DNA of 11,260 bases from an uncultured Eubacteriales bacterium (GTDB lineage: Bacteria > Bacillota > Clostridia > Peptostreptococcales > Anaerovoracaceae): NCBI GenBank assembly GCA_910585135.1, contig CAJUEB010000052.1:1-11260 (forward strand), read 5' to 3'. How positions within the stretch are numbered: position 1 is the stretch's first letter; every line of letters starts with the position of its first letter. Positions 6,529 through 11,260 of this stretch are shown here, one piece after another. Below the pieces are notes generated by a model. It did not search any database. It worked only from the letters and a program-made list of their open reading frames with translations, and had not been told where the DNA came from. Position numbers and translations under genes: made by a program.

Positions 6529-8088
6529 ATGGCGATGGTTCGTTCTACATTTGCAGGATTTACGACTGCACAGCTTGCCTTGGCGGCAAGCCAGAGATCC
6601 ATAGATGCTGTAGGTCAGAATATTTCAAACGTTAATACGAAGGGATATACAAGACAGCGAATTGATTTAGCGAGCATTAGCCCGACAGGTGCCAGCTACG
6701 CGATGATGCAGACGGATAACCGTGTGGGGCAGGGTGTTCAAATGACGGGTGTCATACAGATTCGAGACCCGTTCTTGGATGTTCAATACAGGACGCAGCT
6801 TGCCAAGGTAGGGACGATCGATGCGAAGGATTCCACGTTGTCCGATATCGGTGCGATATTTGACGAAATCGACAAGACAGCGGTATTGGCAGCGATGAAC
6901 GATGTGGTGTCACAGCTCAATATCATGGCAAGACCGGATAATGCCAATCAAGGTTCTTCCGACACGTTAGTTCGCTCCTCGATGGAAGTTTTGCTGAACG
7001 TTATTCATGAAAATGCCACAAAGCTGGCAGATGTGCGAACGGATAAAGAAACGAAGCTGAAGGATTCAGACATTGCGAATATCAATAAATGCCTGGAGTC
7101 GATTTCCATCCTCAATGAATCCATTAAGAATGCGCAGATTTTAGGTGGCGCAGCACTAGAATTACAGGACGATAGAAATGAATTGATTGACGAGCTGGCA
7201 ACATATCTGCCGATCAGCGTTACTTATCATGAATTGAATTTAGGCGCAGGAATCAGCGTGGATACACTGGAAATCAGCTTCACCGATAGCGATAAGGTAA
7301 AACATAAGCTGGTGGATGACACGAAGTTTGGATCTCTTGAATATATTCCTGATGATGGCAGCAAATCAAAATACGGCGTATCGGTTACGGATGTCGATAA
7401 GAATACCACTAATTTTATTGGGGAAGATGCGGATAAATTGGGAGAAGGCGTCCTGAAGGGAACGCTTGATTCCCTCAATAAGATCGGCAATGAAACAGAG
7501 CCGTTCCGCGGCATTGGATTTTATGAGAAGATGTTCGACTCCTTTATCAATGTATTTGCGACAAAGCTGAATGAAGCTAATAATGAGGCCGCAGGAACGA
7601 CAAATGGAGAATACGATTTGTTTGAGACTGTAGATGGCAGCGGTGTCTTTACCGCAGCGAACATCAAGGTTTCGGATAAATGGATGAGCGGGGAGACAAA
7701 GATCATCACTGGAACGGAAGGCGACAGCGACAGCGATACAGGAAACCTTAACGTTTTAAAGCTGGTAAATATCATGTCGACGGATGTCCATGATTTTAAT
7801 TATACCGATGCAGCAGGGAATACATTAACCTTTAGTGGCAATTGCTTTGATGCTTATGGAAATCTGCGCGATACGCAGGCGATCGATAAGAAAGCGAGTG
7901 CGTCTGTTTTACAGACGAGAAATTCTGTTTTAAATGATATTGCCAACGATAAGGATTCCGTATCGGGCGTGTGGATGGATGAAGAAGTGATGGATCTGAT
8001 GCAGTTCCAGAAATCATATAATGCCGCCGCACAGTTAATGAGTACATTAGATGAAATGCTGATTACCCTTCTAGGGATTAAGCGTTAG
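6529..8088 (+). CDS. flgK: Flagellar hook-associated protein FlgK (HAP1)
   Basis: FlgK forms the first junction ring between hook and filament and is exported by the flagellar type III system. The 519-residue product starts at ATG 6529 behind AAGGAGG (6514-6520, 8-nt spacing). The N-terminal D0 domain holds the rod/hook-family motif VGQNISNVNTKGYTRQ (about 29-44). The C-terminal D0 domain has VMDLMQFQKSYNAAAQLMSTLDEML, the paired terminal helix, followed by a short IKR end. The middle part (about 200-440), rich in Asp, Thr and Ser, is the variable exposed region. Length is within the usual 450-620 range. It follows flgN by 37 bp and precedes flgL by 18 bp, a compact co-transcribed order. No unusual features seen. 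Confidence 0.96.
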   Translation: MAMVRSTFAGFTTAQLALAASQRSIDAVGQNISNVNTKGYTRQRIDLASISPTGASYAMMQTDNRVGQGVQMTGVIQIRDPFLDVQYRTQLAKVGTIDAKDSTLSDIGAIFDEIDKTAVLAAMNDVVSQLNIMARPDNANQGSSDTLVRSSMEVLLNVIHENATKLADVRTDKETKLKDSDIANINKCLESISILNESIKNAQILGGAALELQDDRNELIDELATYLPISVTYHELNLGAGISVDTLEISFTDSDKVKHKLVDDTKFGSLEYIPDDGSKSKYGVSVTDVDKNTTNFIGEDADKLGEGVLKGTLDSLNKIGNETEPFRGIGFYEKMFDSFINVFATKLNEANNEAAGTTNGEYDLFETVDGSGVFTAANIKVSDKWMSGETKIITGTEGDSDSDTGNLNVLKLVNIMSTDVHDFNYTDAAGNTLTFSGNCFDAYGNLRDTQAIDKKASASVLQTRNSVLNDIANDKDSVSGVWMDEEVMDLMQFQKSYNAAAQLMSTLDEMLITLLGIKR

Positions 8089-8106
8089 GAATGGAGGTAA
8101 CATCAT

Positions 8107-9192
8107 ATGGGTGCTATGACGCGAATTACAACGGGAATGATCCGAAGAAATTATGAAAACAATCTTACCTCCAACATGGGAGGCCTTGAGGCTGCCAGGA
8201 AACAGGTTGAAACGGGAAGGCGTTTCGAATATTCTTATGAAGATCCAACGGCTGCGGCGAAAGCAGCGATTTTGGAGAAACGCTATGCGCGCGTGAAAGA
8301 TTATATCAGCAATGCGGAAGATATCCAGGATTGGCAGAACACGCAGGAAGACGCAGCTATGGCTGTCAGCGGTTATGCGACGACAATTGTTAAGAATTAT
8401 AACATCGCTGCTGTGAATGGGACAAATGCCTTGGAGTCACGTATGGCTTATGCGACTGCGATTGAACAGTTGCAGGAGTCCATGGTTACTTCCTTGAACG
8501 CCAAATATGGAGAGACGTTCGTATTCGCAGGAAATGAAGGAAAGAAACCGCCGTTTACCCTTGAAGAGGCAAAGGATGCAAATGGCAATAGCCTGGGTTA
8601 TAAAGAGCTTTTTTACAGAGGCGAACGAGTGGATGACCTGACAGCGGATAGTCCGTTGATTAATGAGCATGCGTATATCGATTTAGGTTTTGGTCTTGAA
8701 ATTACGCAGGTAGCGGGGGCAGGCGGTGCAATGACCGACCAGGTGACTTCTTCCAGTGCTTTTGATGCGGCGCTTCCGGGAGCGAGGATAACTGGATATG
8801 GCACGACGGAAGTGGAGTTGGAAGACGGGACGAAAATTGCCATAAGTAAGAATATAGTTAATCTGGCGGGGCAGCTGGCAAAGGCACTCAAAGATCCTGA
8901 TTTTACAGTGACCGATGAGTATCGGGCGAAGTGGGAACAGTTTGAGGAAACCGCAAATGATTTGCGAGATGAGGTATCTATTCTCGGCACGAAGACGCAG
9001 CTTTTGAAATCCACGCTGGAGCGTTTGGAAAACGAAAAGCTGAACATCGAAACGCAGTTTGATTCAACGGTCAATATTGAGCCTGCGGAAGCGATCATGA
9101 ACTATTCTTGGGCAAATTACGCCTATAACAGTGCGTTAAAGGTGGGAACCAGCATCATCACACCATCATTGCTGGATTTCATACGAGGATAG
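8107..9192 (+). CDS. flgL: Flagellar hook-associated protein FlgL (HAP3)
   Basis: FlgL forms the second junction ring, in contact with the first flagellins, and belongs to the flagellin superfamily. The 361-residue product has a flagellin-like N-terminal D0/D1 region: TRITTGMIRRNYENNL, then VETGRRFEYSYEDPTAA with the 'S/DP' turn typical of the family, then IQDWQNTQEDA. The C-terminal helix reads WANYAYNSALKVGTSIITPSLLDFI, as in FlgL of Bacillota (normally LLD(F/Y) near the end). The start ATG 8107 is preceded by GGAGG at 8094-8098; an in-frame ATG at 8116 gives a nearly identical product. The central region (about 150-260) is variable. It follows flgK by 18 bp in the same operon. Confidence 0.95.
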   Translation: MGAMTRITTGMIRRNYENNLTSNMGGLEAARKQVETGRRFEYSYEDPTAAAKAAILEKRYARVKDYISNAEDIQDWQNTQEDAAMAVSGYATTIVKNYNIAAVNGTNALESRMAYATAIEQLQESMVTSLNAKYGETFVFAGNEGKKPPFTLEEAKDANGNSLGYKELFYRGERVDDLTADSPLINEHAYIDLGFGLEITQVAGAGGAMTDQVTSSSAFDAALPGARITGYGTTEVELEDGTKIAISKNIVNLAGQLAKALKDPDFTVTDEYRAKWEQFEETANDLRDEVSILGTKTQLLKSTLERLENEKLNIETQFDSTVNIEPAEAIMNYSWANYAYNSALKVGTSIITPSLLDFIRG

Positions 9193-9248
9193 ATCAGGAA
9201 GCTAGCAAAGGGTTAGAATAAAGAAGAAGATAAAGAGAGGTGACTTGC

Positions 9249-9869
9249 GTGGAACAGTTAATTCAAATCACGTCAGTTCCGATTCGTTACGAATTAAAGG
9301 TAAATCATGCCAAGCTTGAGCAGCACAATGGCACGGCGGAACTGGAAATAAGCAAGAGCAGTGGCGGTGGCCTTAAAATGAAAAGCCGTCCGATTCAGCT
9401 GAAATTAGACTCCTTTGATGCATGGAACTCTATTTCACCATCTGCCATGCAGTCGATAAATCAGGCGGCAGGAAAAGGAAAAGCAGCGGCTTATGCTGCA
9501 TCTGCCCAGTCTGCTAGAGAAGGCAAGTTGATGCTTCAGACACAGATTGGAGAAGGAGCCCAGACGATTGATCAAATCTTGGCGCAGCGTACAGCAGAAC
9601 CGGTGGGGGATTTCAATTTGGGATTTACTCCGTCTGCGAAACCAAAAATGGATTGGGTACCGCCGACATTGTCGATCGAGTATGAGATGGATAAATTGAA
9701 TTTTGATCTTAAAGTTGCACAGGGGCAGGTGGAGTTTGTTCCAGGGGATATTGAGATGGTAATTTCCCAGCGCCCTCATGTGAATATTGAATATATTGGC
9801 GGACCTATCTACGTACCACCGGGTGCTTTTGAGAAGGCAAGCGGACAGAACGTGGATGTTCAGGCTTAA
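9249..9869 (+). CDS. DUF6470 family protein (YviE-like)
   Basis: A 206-residue soluble-looking protein of the DUF6470 family, represented by B. subtilis YviE, which occupies this same place between flgL and fliW. Its biochemical role is not known. Visible features: an N-terminal beta-rich part (IQITSVPIRYELKVN), a helical Ala/Gly-rich middle (about 65-105, AAGKGKAAAYAASAQSA), a mid region PVGDFNLGFTPSAKP (about 119-133), and a beta-type C-terminal part ending near YIGGPIYVPPG. There is no signal peptide or membrane segment. I take GTG 9249 as start because AGAGGTGA (9236-9243) is spaced five bases before it; the in-frame GTG 9240 overlaps that site. The synteny is strong; the function stays open. 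Confidence 0.8.
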   Translation: MEQLIQITSVPIRYELKVNHAKLEQHNGTAELEISKSSGGGLKMKSRPIQLKLDSFDAWNSISPSAMQSINQAAGKGKAAAYAASAQSAREGKLMLQTQIGEGAQTIDQILAQRTAEPVGDFNLGFTPSAKPKMDWVPPTLSIEYEMDKLNFDLKVAQGQVEFVPGDIEMVISQRPHVNIEYIGGPIYVPPGAFEKASGQNVDVQA

Positions 9870-9884
9870 TGCAGGAGGCTGTCG

Positions 9885-10337
9885 ATGATGGATGAAAAAC
9901 AGCAGGAAATTATTTACGAAGAAAAAGATCTGATTCTTTTTGAAGAAGGAATTTTTGGCTTCGAGGATTACAAGAAATTTATTCTTCTTGCAGTGGATGA
10001 GGAAGATGAGAGCGGCGATATGCTGTATCTGCAAAGCGTTGATGAAGTGCATCTGTCTTTTCTTGTGATCAATCCGTTTCTGCTGAAGGAGGACTATCAT
10101 CCTGTATTACCTGAGGCTGATGAAAAAGCATTGGCAGTCGAAAGCGAAAAAGACTTGGCTTATTATGCCCTGTGTGTTATTAAGGAAACGCCTGAATCCA
10201 GTACCGTGAACCTGAAATGTCCTGTTGCTGTTAACGTGAAAACCAGGCGAGCGCGGCAAATCATATTAGATGACAGTAGGTATGGGCTGCGTCATACCTT
10301 GCAGGAATTTGTAGATAAGGAGGGCGCAGTATGCTGA
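9885..10337 (+). CDS. fliW: Flagellar assembly factor FliW
   Basis: FliW is a cytoplasmic protein that binds either newly made flagellin or CsrA. When flagellin is exported, free FliW sequesters CsrA and relieves its block on flagellin mRNA translation. The 150-residue product has the family blocks: GIFGFEDYKKF (22-32), LQSVDEVHLSFLVINP (49-64), and STVNLKCPVAVN (106-117) followed by ARQIILDD. Start ATG 9885 follows AGGAGG at 9873-9878; ATG 9888 is possible. It lies 15 bp after DUF6470, and its stop overlaps the csrA start by 7 nt, so the two partners are translationally coupled. The flagellin gene that this switch would control is not within the window. Confidence 0.96.
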   Translation: MMDEKQQEIIYEEKDLILFEEGIFGFEDYKKFILLAVDEEDESGDMLYLQSVDEVHLSFLVINPFLLKEDYHPVLPEADEKALAVESEKDLAYYALCVIKETPESSTVNLKCPVAVNVKTRRARQIILDDSRYGLRHTLQEFVDKEGAVC

Positions 10338-10588
10338 TTCTTTATCGTAGAAAGGGAGAAGCGATTGTCATTGGAGAGGATATCACAGTATCCGTGGTAG
10401 AGAACAGTTCTGATGGTGTCAGGCTTGCGATTGACGCGCCGCGATCGATTCCGATCATGCGAAAAGAGCTAGTGGAAGCCGTCCGCGCGAACCAGGAAGC
10501 GGTCGAACGTGATATCAGCCATCACATCGATGATAATAAAGAAACGCTTAAGCAAATGAGTGAAATTCTGAAGAAACGGGAACATTGA
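10331..10588 (+). CDS. csrA: Carbon storage/translational regulator CsrA
   Basis: RNA-binding homodimer that recognises GGA motifs in mRNA leaders and represses translation of flagellin (hag) in Bacillota. The 85-residue product begins MLILYRRKGEAIVIG and continues with VRLAIDAPRSIPIMRKEL. Arg44 corresponds to the key RNA-contact arginine of E. coli CsrA. Position 5 is Tyr instead of the common Thr. Residues 55-85 form a longer C-terminal tail than in E. coli (61 residues total), consistent with FliW-dependent CsrA proteins, where that extension takes part in FliW binding. Start ATG 10331 has AAGGAGGG at 10317-10324 inside the end of fliW. It is the last gene of the operon, followed by a terminator about 100 bp on. 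Confidence 0.96.
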   Translation: MLILYRRKGEAIVIGEDITVSVVENSSDGVRLAIDAPRSIPIMRKELVEAVRANQEAVERDISHHIDDNKETLKQMSEILKKREH

Positions 10589-10605
10589 GGGCATTAGTCA
10601 GGTAG

Positions 10606-10692
10606 TTTAAAATAGAGGCAGCCAACGATCAATCGCAAATGGCGAATCATCGCGAACTGAATGAAGGCTTGCGGAATAAAGAAAATTTTTGA
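10606..10692 (+). other. Short open frame between csrA and terminator (possible gene remnant)
   Basis: After csrA a frame stays open from 10606 to TGA 10690-10692, containing one ATG at 10639 that would give MANHRELNEGLRNKENF. It has gene-like codons (GAA, CTG, AAT, GGC) but no ribosome binding site, and it ends directly at the terminator hairpin. I do not recognise it. It may be the remnant of a lost gene end or chance. Confidence 0.2.
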
Positions 10693-10725
10693 CCTTCAGT
10701 CATCATTATATGGCTGGAGGTTTTT
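10692..10725 (+). terminator. Strong intrinsic terminator of the flgM-csrA operon
   Basis: The arm from 10693-10703 (CCTTCAGTCAT) pairs over all 11 positions, two of them G-U, with ATGGCTGGAGG at 10710-10720. A further A10692-T10721 pair extends the stem, the loop is CATTAT, and the T-run 10721-10725 follows. It lies about 100 bp after the csrA stop with no other gene between. Confidence 0.88.
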
Positions 10726-10855
10726 ATATAGGGAAAATCCCATATTTTTGAGGTCGCCTCACACCTTATTTGATACGGGGATGGTTTTTCATATCCGAAA
10801 TATATATAAGACCATATGATGGTAAACAAGTGATAACATATAATAAATTTCGTAA
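10726..10855. other. AT-rich intergenic stretch without recognisable gene
   Basis: I see no supported gene, RNA or convincing promoter here. The only structures are a small GGGA/TCCC hairpin at 10731-10741 followed by TTTTT (10745-10749), and ACCAT/ATGGT arms at 10811-10823 around ATG. Both are too short to call. AT content rises clearly compared with the flagellar genes. Confidence 0.5.
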
Positions 10856-10927
10856 ATTCATTTCATAGAAATAGACAGGGTCTATAGCCGTTTAGCAGAA
10901 TTAAGCCACCACAATAAAATCTACTAC

Positions 10928-10947
10928 AAGCTGAGATATCTCGGCTT
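10928..10947. repeat. Perfect inverted repeat (8-bp arms)
   Basis: AAGCTGAG (10928-10935) and CTCGGCTT (10940-10947) pair over eight positions with one G-U, around ATAT. It lies 84 bp upstream of the T-box promoter and within the possible decayed frame. It could be an operator or simply chance. Confidence 0.3.
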
Positions 10948-11030
10948 ACTTGAAACATTCGGCAAACATTATGGATTTGTGGAAAATCACAACATTTCCA
11001 ATGAATTTTATAAAAAATCACAAAAAAGTA

Positions 11031-11059
11031 TTGACAAGGGTGAAGAAAGCGCATATACT
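11031..11059 (+). promoter_or_regulatory. Near-consensus sigma-A promoter of the T-box transcript
   Basis: TTGACA (11031-11036), a 17-bp spacer, and TATACT (11054-11059). The -35 is perfect and the -10 has one mismatch. Transcription would start near 11066, about 30 nt before the conserved T-box leader elements. It drives a unit separate from the flagellar operon and is insulated from it by the terminator at 10692-10725. Confidence 0.88.
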
Positions 11060-11092
11060 AATATCCAGATAAAACAATTCAATAACATTTAA

Positions 11093-11260
11093 ACCGATGA
11101 TTAAGAGTAGTAGGTTTGGTATCGACCTTAAAGAGAGCCGCAGGAGGTGGGATTGCGGCAGGGAGAGCTGAATTGAATGGACTTATGAGGGCAGACGAAC
11201 AGTGCGATGGCGATGATGGCGATGATGGCGATGATGGCGATGATGGCGATGATGGCGATG
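11093..11260 (+). promoter_or_regulatory. T-box riboswitch leader, tryptophan specifier (3' part beyond window)
   Basis: T-box leaders sense uncharged tRNA and decide between termination and read-through. Visible Stem I elements in order: AAGAGTAGTA (11103-11112) with the AGTA S-turn; AGAGAG then a distal hairpin GCCGCA (11137-11142)/TGCGGC (11154-11159) with a GGAGGTGGGAT loop; and GAA-TGG-ACTTATGAG (11175-11189), which follows the usual 'GAA, codon, A-C-T/C-T, GAG' specifier-loop layout. TAAG (11102-11105) pairs with CTTA (11182-11185) below the loop. The codon at 11178-11180 is UGG, followed by a purine, so the cognate tRNA is tRNA-Trp. The downstream gene should then concern tryptophan (trpS, trp operon or a transporter). 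The antiterminator GGTGG box lies outside the window. Reading the specifier one register off would give a different amino acid, but spacing to GAG favours UGG. Confidence 0.85.
11206..11260 (+). repeat. Tandem 9-bp repeat GATGGCGAT, at least six copies, running off the window
   Basis: Six exact head-to-tail copies of GATGGCGAT fill 11206-11259, and base 11260 begins a seventh. It starts 17 bases after the GAG that closes the T-box specifier region, so it lies between Stem I and the expected antiterminator. No mismatch is present among the copies, suggesting recent expansion or active slippage. Forward frames would read DGD, MAM, or W-R-stop repeats. Confidence 0.95.

Larger units (their letters stand above)
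10856..11092 (+). pseudogene. Possible decayed gene: 78-codon open frame without start
   Basis: Between TAA 10853-10855 and TAA 11090-11092 one frame is open for 78 codons and reads like a natural protein: DRVYSRLAELSHHNKIYYK, then LRYLGLLETFGKHYGFVEN and a Lys/Ser-rich tail. It has no ATG, GTG or TTG that would start more than a fragment and no ribosome binding site. The sigma-A promoter of the T-box transcript lies inside its 3' part. It therefore looks like the C-terminal remnant of a lost, AT-rich gene. I cannot name the family; a chance frame remains possible. Confidence 0.35.

Noticed and set aside
8613..9098. 161-residue minus-strand frame within flgL
   Set aside because: Opposite to a strongly recognised flgL; Ser/Val/Phe-rich content is typical of reverse reading of such genes.
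9435..10100. 221-residue minus-strand frame over DUF6470 and fliW
   Set aside because: Antisense shadow: composition (runs of Phe, His, Arg, Cys) is unnatural and both plus-strand genes are clear.
10731..10749. GGGA-AAA-TCCC hairpin followed by TTTTT as a second terminator
   Set aside because: The stem has only four pairs and flanking bases do not extend it; too weak beside the strong terminator just upstream.
11178..11189. Reading the T-box specifier as ACT (threonine) or GGA (glycine)
   Set aside because: Those registers change the usual six-base distance to GAG and, for ACT, place a pyrimidine after the codon; UGG fits both constraints.
11185..11260. Plus-strand frame ATG 11185 reading M-R-A-D-E-Q-C followed by D-G-D repeats to the window edge
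   Set aside because: The ATG is part of the conserved T-box ACTTATGAG segment and has no suitably spaced ribosome binding site. A calcium-binding-like Asp-Gly protein cannot be excluded without the sequence beyond the edge, but the leader reading is better supported.
1..11260. Search for CRISPR arrays, tRNA or rRNA genes, insertion sequences and phage genes
   Set aside because: No spaced direct repeats, cloverleaf-like sequences, transposase frames or terminal inverted repeats were recognised by eye; the only repeat array is the 9-bp tandem at the right edge.

Overview
The window is a late flagellar (filament-assembly) gene cluster from a Gram-positive-lineage bacterium (Bacillota). The gene set and order flgM-flgN-flgK-flgL-DUF6470-fliW-csrA match the Bacillus subtilis comF/flgM region. 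A comFB homologue, strong AGGAGG-type ribosome binding sites and a T-box leader also point to Bacillota. The long FliD and the C-terminal form of the NTP_transf_5-like protein make me suspect a Negativicutes relative of Selenomonas, but that placement is impression rather than proof.

Layout. All genes are on the + strand. (1) 1-283: comFB-like gene, open to the left edge. (2) 284-418: intergenic region with a sigma-D/FliA-type promoter. (3) 419-3624: fliD, fliS and a FliT-like gene, closed by an intrinsic terminator at 3631-3663. (4) 3676-5653: a two-gene insert not expected in a flagellar operon, an FtsE-like ABC ATPase with an altered signature motif overlapped by an NTP_transf_5-like protein whose catalytic positions look lost. 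(5) 5651-10588: a second candidate sigma-D promoter and leader hairpin, then flgM, flgN, flgK, flgL, DUF6470, fliW and csrA, closely spaced and co-oriented. (6) 10692-10725: strong intrinsic terminator. (7) 10726-11092: AT-rich stretch with a probable decayed reading frame. (8) 11031-11260: near-consensus sigma-A promoter and a T-box leader whose specifier reads UGG (tryptophan). It runs into a perfect 9-bp tandem repeat of at least six copies that continues off the window.

How the genes work together. FlgM holds the flagellar sigma factor inactive until hook completion. FlgN, FliS and the FliT-like protein are export chaperones for hook-filament junction proteins, flagellin and cap. FlgK and FlgL form the junction and FliD caps the filament. 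FliW and CsrA form the partner switch that matches flagellin translation to export. The flagellin gene itself is not in this window.

Most interesting points: the ABC ATPase/degenerate nucleotidyltransferase pair embedded in the flagellar cluster, and the tandem nonamer array lying inside a tryptophan T-box leader, downstream of Stem I.
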